Positions 8,509 through 17,856 of a DNA stretch of 64,000 bases are shown in pieces. A model generated the notes under the pieces. The model was not told the DNA's origin. It ran no database searches and saw nothing but the letters and a program-made list of their open reading frames with translations. The stretch is taken from the NCBI GenBank assembly GCA_028818995.1, contig JAPPMR010000105.1, positions 1-64,000 on the forward strand, given 5' to 3'. Every line of letters starts with the position of its first letter. Positions within the stretch are counted from its first letter, which is position 1. This DNA comes from Candidatus Poribacteria bacterium. Its GTDB lineage: Bacteria > Poribacteria > WGA-4E > WGA-3G. The translations under genes and the position numbers were made by a program.

Positions 8509-11097
8509 CTACTCCAACAACGAACTATAACGTCCATCCCTTGCTTCACTCCCCTTAATGATTTTATACGACATATCACTTGCACTCGCTCTTTGTTGTG
8601 TAGCATCAGCCTTTGCAAGAACTATCTTGTCATCAATCTTATTATCGCCCTTTACTTCCACGATGACCCAGGAATCATCGTCCTTCTGCATAAGGAAATC
8701 GGGATAGTATCGTCTGACGGCATGGGATTCAGGATCAATGTATTGAATGTAGAAGTCGGATTGTCCGTGTGTCAACATCCCCGTGAAATAGACCTTTTTC
8801 ACTTTACCTTCTGTCAAAAGAGACCAGAATAGAGAGCGTTCAGGTTGGGAGTCAAAAGCATAAGTATCAAGATGAAAACTCTTATCTTGGTGGTTGATTA
8901 CCAAATCATCGTCCTCTTTGAATACCAGTTCTGGGGTCGATGTTACTTTATAGTATCCATCTTCAGGTTCTTTCACCAGTTCAATCACCTCTGGTTCGTG
9001 ATGTTCATATTCCTGCAGATCATATAAGGCATCAAAAACACGTGGGATAATCACATCAGAGAGTAGTTCATTGAACTCATTGACGTTCTGAAGAACAACT
9101 TCCATTCCTTCCTGAGAGTTGGTGAGGATGTCCTCAATTTCCAAAGGAGAGCGATTGAGGTATCGAGCAATCTCTGCACATAACGTCAACTGGCTAAATT
9201 CACGTCGCTCCTTGAATTCAGAAAGGTCTTCAGATTTTTTTATTCGTGATGTTGAAAACCCTTCTTGTAGAGTATAAATCAAGCGATAATTCTCTGTGTC
9301 AACTCGATCGAGACCCATGTATAGCCCGTTCTCTGGCTGCTTTTCTACCAGTCGATGCATTCTGCGTATGCGCTGGAGTTTAACTTTCACTGGCGGTTTA
9401 TTAACTTTAACCTTATATTCATTTTTATTTGTGCCAGCACCTTCAAGCTCATCAACACTCACACGGAAGTTCTGTTGTAACTCGTCTTCAAGAATCTCCG
9501 TGTTTTCCTCTGAGAGGTAGATATGTCCAGTCTGTTGTCCTACACCTATTTGTCGCAAGCATCGCATACTCGCTTGTAGAACAAAGATTTTAGATTTAGG
9601 CTTCCGATAGAGTGCCACACCAAACAGTGAACGACAATCCCACCCTTCTTTTCCTTTGTTGACCAATAGGATGAACTGTTTTTCAGATCCTGGGGTATCA
9701 AGGTTATTGAACTCACGCAGTTCATCGTTGGTAGTTATTCTGTCATCACCAACATTGACAAGAATACGTGATGTAGTGATGTTGAGCTCGTTTAGTGCAG
9801 TTTCAACAGATGGACGAAGTTCATTCTGCAATTCATCTATGGTCGGAGCAAAGAAGGCGAGTTTCGGAAGCATACCTTCGTACCGCTGTTCCTTATGATC
9901 CTCCCAGAACTTTGCAATGACCAATTTAACAAACTCCGAGCTTCTCGGATTGGTGTAACTATGTCGTTTCATTTTCTTGAGGAAGTTTTTGTCAATCGCC
10001 TCTTTTAGTCCATAGCCATATACGACTTCTGGGAGAACGCGATTGCCGACGTAGGGTGTCCCTGTGAAGTTATAGCAGGCACAGACGCGCGTTTCGGCTT
10101 TCCCTAAATTCGCTGCCAATTCATCAATAGTGAGACGAAGACTGGTATTAGTTTTCTTAATCCCCATATCTGCTGCCAGTTTATTCCCGAAGGCGTGGTG
10201 TGCCTCATCAACATAGATGCCGAGTTGTCCAAGTCTGGTTAACTTTAGAAATCTTTGGTTAGTGGCCAATTCATCATCTTTTTCAGGCACATCAAAGTCG
10301 TAGAGGTCGGCAGCTTCGTCATATACGCTACCGGGTTCATAAGTCGGTGCTCCGCTCCGGAATAAACGATCACTCGCGCTTTTCTCTGCATGCTGGCGTT
10401 TGAGGATGATTTTCTGCGTGTTGGAGATGATTATATTAAACTGTGATTGATCTATAGTTGATAATGCAGTTCCTGCTTCCTCAAGGAAGTGAAATCTAAC
10501 ATTGCTTGATAGAAAGTTAGTGTATTCAGCTGGAACTACAAGACTTTTATCAACCGTCTGTATCTTTTTAAGAGATTGTAAGACGGTTTTATCGGGAGCG
10601 AATACAAGTGCGTTATGGCAATATTTCAGATCATCTGGGTACTTATTTGCAAGAATAAATTCATAGAAGATACAAGTTGCCATGAGGTACGTTTTACCTG
10701 TTCCCATCGGGAGTGCAAAGATGTAGTTCGGATAATTACGCTTGAATTTTTCAATATATTCAAATACTGATGTATATTGATCTGTATCAAGGCTACCAAA
10801 TAATCCCTCAATATTATCCCGATTTTCAAATCCATTTTGTTTTGCGTGCCAGTCAGTAAATATCTCATGAACGTGGCGGTTGTTCAGATATTCCTTGATG
10901 AATACATACATCTCCAACGCTTCAAACTGAGGTTCCCACAGGTAAGCTCCTGACTTCGGGTCGTTGAAATCAAGAAATTTCTTTGTGGGTGCTCGGAAGT
11001 GAGTTTTGATACGCCCCCGATTCTGATTATAAAATATGCGTAGGTAGGTAAAGAAAGCGAAGTCAAGATCAATCTGATTTCGTCTGTTTCGTGCCAT
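8509..11097 (-). CDS. Type III restriction enzyme Res-like subunit (SF2 helicase plus nuclease)
   Basis: An 862-residue SF2 protein. Walker A is LPMGTGKT (residues about 129-136), motif II is DEAH (near 298), motif III TGTPY, and late motifs are KEGWDCRSLF and QASMRCLRQIG. Near residue 800 the segment YPDFL...WVIVEVKGD gives a C-terminal PD-(D/E)XK nuclease. This layout is that of type III Res subunits, though shorter than the roughly 970 residues of EcoP15I. It starts 19 bases after the Mod gene with AGGAGG upstream, so the two form one operon. Res translocates along or switches on DNA after Mod recognises unmethylated sites and cuts nearby. Confidence 0.85.
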   Translation of the reverse strand: MARNRRNQIDLDFAFFTYLRIFYNQNRGRIKTHFRAPTKKFLDFNDPKSGAYLWEPQFEALEMYVFIKEYLNNRHVHEIFTDWHAKQNGFENRDNIEGLFGSLDTDQYTSVFEYIEKFKRNYPNYIFALPMGTGKTYLMATCIFYEFILANKYPDDLKYCHNALVFAPDKTVLQSLKKIQTVDKSLVVPAEYTNFLSSNVRFHFLEEAGTALSTIDQSQFNIIISNTQKIILKRQHAEKSASDRLFRSGAPTYEPGSVYDEAADLYDFDVPEKDDELATNQRFLKLTRLGQLGIYVDEAHHAFGNKLAADMGIKKTNTSLRLTIDELAANLGKAETRVCACYNFTGTPYVGNRVLPEVVYGYGLKEAIDKNFLKKMKRHSYTNPRSSEFVKLVIAKFWEDHKEQRYEGMLPKLAFFAPTIDELQNELRPSVETALNELNITTSRILVNVGDDRITTNDELREFNNLDTPGSEKQFILLVNKGKEGWDCRSLFGVALYRKPKSKIFVLQASMRCLRQIGVGQQTGHIYLSEENTEILEDELQQNFRVSVDELEGAGTNKNEYKVKVNKPPVKVKLQRIRRMHRLVEKQPENGLYMGLDRVDTENYRLIYTLQEGFSTSRIKKSEDLSEFKERREFSQLTLCAEIARYLNRSPLEIEDILTNSQEGMEVVLQNVNEFNELLSDVIIPRVFDALYDLQEYEHHEPEVIELVKEPEDGYYKVTSTPELVFKEDDDLVINHQDKSFHLDTYAFDSQPERSLFWSLLTEGKVKKVYFTGMLTHGQSDFYIQYIDPESHAVRRYYPDFLMQKDDDSWVIVEVKGDNKIDDKIVLAKADATQQRASASDMSYKIIKGSEARDGRYSSLLE

Positions 11098-11115
11098 TAT
11101 TCCTCCTATGATCTG

Positions 11116-12903
11116 TTATCCTACTGTCTCTTCTAAAGATTCTGATAACAGGTCGGTGATTTTCACACGAATCGTACCGGCATCTTCTGGTATGGAGTAA
11201 GAACCTTTGACCAATTCATCATTTTCAGGTGAGTCTACTACTGTTGGATTTAACACGCCACCGTCATAGTTGAAGTCAATTTTTACCGATTCTACCAACT
11301 CACGCCAATCTTCAACGTTTTCTTCCATCAGGCTTAACTTTTGAAGCAGGTTCATCGGATAGAATTGCTCTATAGTGAGTTGTCCATTGCTGCGGATGAT
11401 TTTCGCTTTGGATTCTCGCTTGAATTCTAATTTTGATTTATCCCTCAAAATGTCCATTACTTTTATGTCAAGATCGTAATTAACATCGTTTTTCAGGTGA
11501 GCAGCGAGGTCAGGTTCATGTCCCATACAGACAAGCAAAAGACTTTCGACTGCACGCGTTGGATGTTCTTCTTGACGCATCTGAAATGCTCGATAGTCGA
11601 ATCCAGTAATCAGTTCGTTGAGATCAGCGCGTGTGGCGATGCGATTGATCGGCATGACCTTGACCATACGTCCATCCTTTTCACCATCATAGATGCTACC
11701 AGTGTCTATGGATTGTATTTCTAACGCTTCAATAAGAAGTTTCGTTGCCTCAACAGGATTTCGGAATATGTCATATTGATTGACGTTGTAGACTTCAAAT
11801 CCAGTGTAGTAAGTCTGTATGTCTTCTGTGTTTTCAATAATATCTTCTTGAGCAGTGTTTTCCTGAATCTCCCCTGCAATGTTAATGAGGCGTTCTGTTG
11901 TAGTTTCCACTGCTCCGAGGTTAATATCTGCTCCGATGAAACGGCGACCGAGTTTCATAGCAAATTCTTGCGTTGTACCGCTGCCCATGAAACAGTCAAA
12001 AACGAGGTCTCCGGGATTAGATGAAGCTTTGATAATGCGTTCAAGCAAAGCATCAGGTTTTTGAGTAGGATAATCGGTTCGTCCCTTTGCTTGTGAATTA
12101 AGTTGTTGAAATTCACTCTCTTGGATATAAGTCCAAACGTCATCACAAGTTTGCCCTTCGTCCAGGTAATAACGATTTCCCTGTCCGTTAACGTCATAAG
12201 CACGACCATCCTCATCAACATGCTTATATCGGGCAGGATTTCTGACAGGCTTTGATTGGCGATTAAAGCAAGATTTAGAACTCTTGGCGTAAAACAAGAT
12301 AATATCATGCTTTCGTTTGAAAGCAGTTTTCGGACCGGTTCCTGCCTGATAATGCCACACAATCTCATTTCGAAATTGTTCCTTACTAAATATCTGAGTA
12401 TCCATAAGCACCTTCAGGTAATGACTCATATTTGGATCACAATGAACATAGATAGATCCATTCTCTGCTAATAGTTCTTTCATCAGAATCAGCCGTTCAT
12501 ACATGAACTGCAGATATTCATCATTTTTCCAGATGTCCGTGTATTGTTTCTCTTCGAAAACTGTGTGATCATTTTTTATTTCTTTTCCTTTTAGTTTTAT
12601 TCGTTTTTTGTAGTCCTCTTTTGAAGCAAACGGTGGGTCAATGTAAATCAGGTTAATCTTACCGCGGTAGTTCTTAAGTAAATGGCTCATAACTTGCAAG
12701 TTATCACCCCAGTAGATTTTATTTCTCCAATCATCTACATCTTCACCATAAGTCTCTTTCAGTTGGGCAGGATAGTATTGTGTTGACTGGAAAGGACGTT
12801 TGCCTTTCCAGTTTAGCATCGGGTAACCCTGAATCGGATCAAATTCGTATGTTTCAACTGTTTCATTATCTTCAGAAACTCTGTCATCAGTTTGTGTTGC
12901 CAA
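11116..12903 (-). CDS. Type III site-specific DNA-methyltransferase (Mod)
   Basis: A 595-residue beta-class methyltransferase: catalytic motif IV DPPF (89-92) comes before the AdoMet-binding motif FMGSGTT (305-311). DPPF fits N6-adenine or N4-cytosine methylation. The insert between the motifs and the C-terminal half contain the target-recognition region. The start is a TTG at 12903 with AGGAG 8 bases upstream; the nearby ATG is out of frame. It is the modification half of the pair with the downstream Res gene and lies downstream of a UvrD-type helicase-nuclease in the same direction. It protects host DNA and guides cleavage. Confidence 0.88.
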   Translation of the reverse strand: MATQTDDRVSEDNETVETYEFDPIQGYPMLNWKGKRPFQSTQYYPAQLKETYGEDVDDWRNKIYWGDNLQVMSHLLKNYRGKINLIYIDPPFASKEDYKKRIKLKGKEIKNDHTVFEEKQYTDIWKNDEYLQFMYERLILMKELLAENGSIYVHCDPNMSHYLKVLMDTQIFSKEQFRNEIVWHYQAGTGPKTAFKRKHDIILFYAKSSKSCFNRQSKPVRNPARYKHVDEDGRAYDVNGQGNRYYLDEGQTCDDVWTYIQESEFQQLNSQAKGRTDYPTQKPDALLERIIKASSNPGDLVFDCFMGSGTTQEFAMKLGRRFIGADINLGAVETTTERLINIAGEIQENTAQEDIIENTEDIQTYYTGFEVYNVNQYDIFRNPVEATKLLIEALEIQSIDTGSIYDGEKDGRMVKVMPINRIATRADLNELITGFDYRAFQMRQEEHPTRAVESLLLVCMGHEPDLAAHLKNDVNYDLDIKVMDILRDKSKLEFKRESKAKIIRSNGQLTIEQFYPMNLLQKLSLMEENVEDWRELVESVKIDFNYDGGVLNPTVVDSPENDELVKGSYSIPEDAGTIRVKITDLLSESLEETVG

Positions 12904-12940
12904 AACATATCTCCTTGCTTTCGTTAGGTTTCTTGTTCAA

Positions 12941-15829
12941 CTACTTCGCGTCACAGTATGCTTTGAGGTCGCAGTTTCTACATAGCCCTTCAGGACGGGA
13001 TTCAATTTCAAAGTCTTTGTTTTCGATGCGTTTTACTACGCCATCAAATACTTCCATCGTCCGGTCAATGGAGTGTGCATCTTTATCAAAACTAATATAC
13101 GGATTACCGTCATCCTCACCTGTATAGTAGAGGTGCATTTTACTAATTTTGTGTTCTGTACGCCCTTCTATGATGTGTGCGTAGATTTCCAGTTGACGGC
13201 GGTAACGATTTACCTTTTCACGTTCTCTATCAATATCCGGTTTCTTTTCCGACTTAAAGTCTACAATCTCTACTGTGCCATCTTCACCCCGAATGAGATC
13301 CACATGTCCTTTGAGAATATACCAATCCTTGAAGAGCGACACTTCTACTTCAGTTTCGCGAAGTTTGTCCCAAGTTCCTCGCTCGCGGTTAGCGTATCTT
13401 AGGACATGATCCAGTGCAGCCTTTTGTCCGCTTGGATGTAGATAGAGGCGTTCTTGACGCGAGAGGTGCGTATAGTTGACGTTAAACCAATCAGTAATCT
13501 TATCCTCTGTGACAATCTGTTCCTCACCGCGCAGGACAGCTTTGTGGATGTCTTCAATGGTCTGATGCACCAAAGTCCCAAAAAGGATTGGATTCCGCCG
13601 CATCGGAGCAAAGCCGAGGTCGCGATAGAATTTATATTGTCTCGCACAATCCTCAAAAACAGTGATGTGTGATGTGAATGAATACTCATTCTTCAAATCT
13701 ACATCCTTGATAGTTTCAAGAGTGAGACGTTCAGGTTGAAACGCGTTGTCTCGCCAAGCACAGGTCTTATTGTAGGTGGTTTTCAGATACTTTGATGGAG
13801 CTTGCCAACTCCCCGTTGTCTTTTCCTGACAGGTCAAGATAAGAAGATTCTGCGCTCTGGAAAATGCTGTATAAAACAGCCTTTGGAAATCGTAGTGTTT
13901 GGTTTGCTCCAAAGGTTCAAATGGTTCTTTACTGTAATATTCCTCTTGGAGTAACTCATCCAGTTCAGTGAATTGTTTGATAGGTCTTGCTTCCATTGAG
14001 CCTACGATCACAACAGGAAACTCCAACCCTTTCGATTGGTGAACTGTCATAAAGGATACACAACCACTCGGAGCATATTCGGAAGCATCCTCATATTCAT
14101 CAATTCCGCCTTCCTTGAGAAAACGTAGGAAGCGATTGAACAGATCCCTGAGATTTTTATCAAGGTATCTGGGTATTAGAACATCAATGTGGTGGAGATA
14201 CTCAAACTTACTGAGCAGCTGAGAGAAGATTGCTAAGTTACGGGCAGGTCGACTGTCTATTGCTCCGCCTTGCGTTACATCTCCAAGATATTGACTGAAC
14301 AGCGGGAACTGCAATAAGTCATAGAATAATCCTGAAAAGGCGTAATCTGGTGGCTCAGGTAGATTAAGATGTTCTTTTGCGCGTCTACGACACCATGCCC
14401 ATAGCAGCTCGTTTTCAGGTTTGCGGAGTTCATCGGCAAATGCTTGGAAACATTCATCATCGTAATACTCCCAGATTTTAAGTGTAGCACCTTCTTCCCA
14501 CTTCCTTGCCTCTGAGAACTGCGGGAAGAGGAAGATTAGCGCACCAATCATCAGTCGGATTTCGGTGCGCTCAAAGAATAGATTTGAGCGTGGCGAGTAG
14601 ACTGGAATACCACCTGCCTCTAATGCTTCTGCTAATTCAATGACTTTTTCATTTCGCACTGATCTAAATAGAAAAGCCACTTGATTCCAATCTGTCAATG
14701 TTCCACCATTCTTGAGTCGGTTAAGAAAGGTGAGAACTTCTTCGTGCCAGTTCGCATCGCCCGAATCACCGGCGACTCTTAGGACTGTAGGAACATCTGT
14801 GAAATCCTTTTCGGTGTTGGGGACGATTGTTTTCTCATGACGGAAAGTCTTATCTTCAACTGTCCAATCGAAGCTGTCCATCCACTGGTTATAACATTCG
14901 ATAATATCTGGGTGGGAACGGTAATTGGTTGTAAGTTTGACCTGTTGGCAGGCACCTTCTGGGAAGTTCTGTGGGAATTCAAGGATGTTCCGTATTGTCG
15001 CGCCTCTAAATCGGTAAAGCCCCTGGTCGTCATCACCAACGACACAGAGATTGAAATCCGGTTCTGCGAGTTTGAATAGGATACGTTCTTGAATGGTGTT
15101 GGTGTCTTGATATTCGTCAACCATCAAATACTGGATTTTATTGCGGATTTTATCAAGTATTTCCGGGTGTTTATCAAGCAGTCGCAACGCTTCAACTTGT
15201 ATGGTGGAAAAGTCGAGAGCGTTTTCCTCATCAAGATGTGCTTGATATTGTTGATAACAGCGTCCCAATGCTTGAACTTCTGACTCATCGGCATTCAGTA
15301 GGTCTTCAGGGTTAAGTGCTTCTTCACTCACCTTATTTACCCACGTCATAAGACGTTCCGCACTCCACCAAGAAGAAGTTCCCCTGTTACCGACAATATG
15401 TTCGATCCCCTCTATATCCAAATAGTCGGAGATGCGTTGATAGATGAAATACTGCTGGTCGAATTGATCTAACAACGTGAAGTTTCGCTTTAAACGGGTA
15501 AATTCACGGTTCTCTTCAAGGAAGCGAAGACAAATTGAATGGAACGTACCAATATACATCTCATTGAGGTTGACGGCGATGTTGTTTGCATCTAATCGAG
15601 ACGATATTCGGGTAATGAGTTCGGCAGCAGCTTTCTCGGTGAAAGTTGAGATAAACAGCTGCTCTGGCTGTATCCTTTTTTGAGAGATGAGATAATAAAT
15701 TCGTTCAACAAGTGTAAAAGTCTTGCCAGAACCGGGGCCCGCAATAATGAGTAGCGGACCCTCTGTCATGTGGATTGCTTTCTGTTGATCGGGATTTGGT
15801 GTTGCGGTGGGGGTTTGTGTCGTTGTCAA
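12941..15829 (-). CDS. UvrD-family helicase fused to an Fe-S PD-(D/E)XK nuclease
   Basis: A 962-residue fusion. The N-terminal SF1 helicase has the Q motif (PNPDQQKAI), Walker A GPGSGKT (31-37), DEYQDT and GDDDQGLYRFRG. The last 230 residues form a RecB/Cas4-like nuclease: GHVDLIRG, IVDFKS, then a Gln/Tyr helix. One Cys in FEDCARQY and three in CRNCDLKAYC give the four-Cys iron-sulphur arrangement of AddB and Cas4. AddB/RecB-like activity on DNA ends is expected. The gene starts at a TTG with a weak ribosome binding site and is separated by 37 bases from the type III Mod gene downstream, suggesting it is an accessory of that restriction system. Confidence 0.85.
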   Translation of the reverse strand: MTTTQTPTATPNPDQQKAIHMTEGPLLIIAGPGSGKTFTLVERIYYLISQKRIQPEQLFISTFTEKAAAELITRISSRLDANNIAVNLNEMYIGTFHSICLRFLEENREFTRLKRNFTLLDQFDQQYFIYQRISDYLDIEGIEHIVGNRGTSSWWSAERLMTWVNKVSEEALNPEDLLNADESEVQALGRCYQQYQAHLDEENALDFSTIQVEALRLLDKHPEILDKIRNKIQYLMVDEYQDTNTIQERILFKLAEPDFNLCVVGDDDQGLYRFRGATIRNILEFPQNFPEGACQQVKLTTNYRSHPDIIECYNQWMDSFDWTVEDKTFRHEKTIVPNTEKDFTDVPTVLRVAGDSGDANWHEEVLTFLNRLKNGGTLTDWNQVAFLFRSVRNEKVIELAEALEAGGIPVYSPRSNLFFERTEIRLMIGALIFLFPQFSEARKWEEGATLKIWEYYDDECFQAFADELRKPENELLWAWCRRRAKEHLNLPEPPDYAFSGLFYDLLQFPLFSQYLGDVTQGGAIDSRPARNLAIFSQLLSKFEYLHHIDVLIPRYLDKNLRDLFNRFLRFLKEGGIDEYEDASEYAPSGCVSFMTVHQSKGLEFPVVIVGSMEARPIKQFTELDELLQEEYYSKEPFEPLEQTKHYDFQRLFYTAFSRAQNLLILTCQEKTTGSWQAPSKYLKTTYNKTCAWRDNAFQPERLTLETIKDVDLKNEYSFTSHITVFEDCARQYKFYRDLGFAPMRRNPILFGTLVHQTIEDIHKAVLRGEEQIVTEDKITDWFNVNYTHLSRQERLYLHPSGQKAALDHVLRYANRERGTWDKLRETEVEVSLFKDWYILKGHVDLIRGEDGTVEIVDFKSEKKPDIDREREKVNRYRRQLEIYAHIIEGRTEHKISKMHLYYTGEDDGNPYISFDKDAHSIDRTMEVFDGVVKRIENKDFEIESRPEGLCRNCDLKAYCDAK

Positions 15830-16151
15830 TGTCTAAAATCACTCTTTTTGTCAATTTTAGCAGAATAATGATACGAGATAACTGATGAGTGTTTTATCAA
15901 TACCATAGTGCTTTAATTGGCATAATGATAGCATCTTTAGTAAAAAGAGTCAAGCATCTTCTCCTATAGACAGGCGCGAGCGAGAAAAACGATATATATA
16001 TTTACAAGTGTCACTAACGTAGAATGAAGTGATTATCGCATAATCGCGTTGTCTGCCAGAAATCCGTTTCATTGCGGAAGCCTATGCAGGAAAAATCGGA
16101 TACCCGCCAGTTTGGAGATACCCGCTTTTTTAGGTTAAAGATATTGGTTAA
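15830..16151. other. Intergenic stretch without recognisable gene
   Basis: The 322 bases between the helicase-nuclease gene and the small protein to its right contain no convincing coding sequence on either strand. A short direct repeat GATACCCGC occurs twice near 16100-16123. The promoter for the minus-strand restriction operon should be here, but I see no clear pair of -35 and -10 boxes. Confidence 0.4.
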
Positions 16152-16484
16152 TCAATTTATCATCATAGTAGTCCCAGGTTTCAAATATTTGTGTCCCAGC
16201 CTTGTGATAAAATATTCAACTCCTTGAGTATGCTTTTTGTATTCGGCTAATAACCCTTTATTGCATAGCCACTGAACAGCTTCCGATAAGTTTCTGCGCA
16301 CGTCTTCCTCATTGAGATCTCTGCTAAACTTATTCACGATATCATCGACAAAGTCTAATAAGTTGATAATTTCTTCATCATGCTCATTTAATTCTAATAA
16401 GAATGACTTTCCCAAATGTTCTGATTTACCCAATTTAATCTCTTGTAATGGCAATTCTGTAATAGGTTTAACATCATATTCCAT
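16152..16484 (-). CDS. Small protein, possible winged-helix
   Basis: The protein of about 110 residues starts at the ATG at 16484, which has AAGGAG about 8 bases upstream; a longer in-frame reading lacks a ribosome binding site. The C-terminal half (VRRNLSEAVQWLCNKGLLAEYKK...GVEYFITRLGHKYL) has the helix-helix-beta hairpin pattern of a winged helix. No catalytic motif is visible. It is flanked by the restriction operon and the AlbA_2 gene, so it may be a local regulator. I do not recognise its family. Confidence 0.55.
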   Translation of the reverse strand: MEYDVKPITELPLQEIKLGKSEHLGKSFLLELNEHDEEIINLLDFVDDIVNKFSRDLNEEDVRRNLSEAVQWLCNKGLLAEYKKHTQGVEYFITRLGHKYLKPGTTMMIN

Positions 16485-16626
16485 TTTTATACTCCTTATG
16501 GTCGGATTGACCAATAAATTATAGCGTTTAGTTAATTAATTTCAACTGATCACACATTCAATATGCAAGACGTCATGAAATCCTACATGTAGAATTATAC
16601 GTAAAGTTAAAAAACGAGATGAACAA

Positions 16627-17783
16627 CTATCTTACGCCTTCATCTATTCGTCTTCTTACAAGATCACGAACCCGTTCTTCATCAATGGGAATATCAAATG
16701 ACCATAAGACTTTGCCTATTAGTTCTTCAACAAGATCTACCCGTTTCACCCTGCTTTGAAGATCGCGTGACAGACATCGTTTCACAGCAACAACTTCTGA
16801 TTCAGAACACAATGCTCCATGCGTCAAAGAAGGCACCATGCTTCTTCCATTATGGGAAAGACCTTCCATAACATGATCTGAGACATTGTGCATTTGCACT
16901 TTAACTTCAATTTCGCCTAAATACTCACAATGTTTATAAAATTCTCTGGTATCTTGAAAATAAGAGTTTAGTTGGTACAATAACCCTCCAAAATGTATTC
17001 GCCTTATATTATTTTTATCATGAACCGATAACAATTTACTATGATAGACAAAGCCATATTCGTTGAATTCAAAGCATTCGTCATCCTTCAAATAACAAAC
17101 CCCTCCGCCTACCCGCCTTGGTGGAAATGGCTGATGCATGTGTAATTCATAAATAGTTGATGGTGAAATTATAGGACGATAGGGAAATATAGGCTGCACA
17201 CTTGTAGTCAATAACGGTATATTCGGACTAAGCTCACGTGGCTCCAATAAGTAACCTGTTCTGTTCTCTATACGATCCAGAATCTCATTTGCTACAGCTT
17301 GTGAATCCTGACGACGTTTGAACATATATTCAATGCGATCTATATCAGCAAGTTTATAGGGACGACTAATGCTTCCAGAACGAATATATACTTCTGCCTT
17401 GTTTTGAATTGTATGAGGGCTTGGACACTCTCATCGACATGAACGACAACAACCATATTGTCGGAGTCTGGCATATCAACGATTTTCACTGTAGGAATGA
17501 CAGCTGGATAAATATGTGTCAAGGTAGTTTCCAGTATTCGTTCTTCAAATCCATTTTCTGGAGGTATGCCATTAATCGATAAAACCTTATTCTTTTCTTT
17601 GTCGCATTCCACTCCAATTATAAGTGTCCCTCCGAGAGTATTCGCGAAAGATGATACCGCTTTCGGAATATGCTTCTTGACGTTTATCTCCCGCTTATAC
17701 TCTACGCGTACACCTTCTGTCCATTCTTGGCAAAAGGTTTGGACATCTTCAAATGTGATTTCGTGTATTGGGTTTGTGAACAT
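16627..17783 (-). pseudogene. AlbA_2 (Schlafen-type) DNA-binding protein gene, split by one -1 frameshift
   Basis: The first part (17783-17421) encodes a clear AlbA_2 domain: VEYKREIN, SFANTLGGTLIIGVECD, and VVVVHVDES. Near 17415-17420 the frame breaks at a run of three C. Reading on in the -1 frame gives HTIQNKAEVYIRSGS, RPYKLAD and then the roughly 230-residue C-terminal protein at 16627-17325. HTIQNKAEVYIRSGS is exactly the strand expected to finish AlbA_2. The intact product would be about 385 residues. Either one C was lost, by mutation or sequencing error, or ribosomes slip. The C-terminal half is unrecognised. AlbA_2 proteins are often linked to ATPases in regulatory or defence roles. 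Confidence 0.75.
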
Positions 17784-17856
17784 AAGTTAACTTGTCTGGA
17801 ATGTGGTGCTTCAGAAATGACGAAATGGGATAATGTCTTATCGTATTACACAAGTA

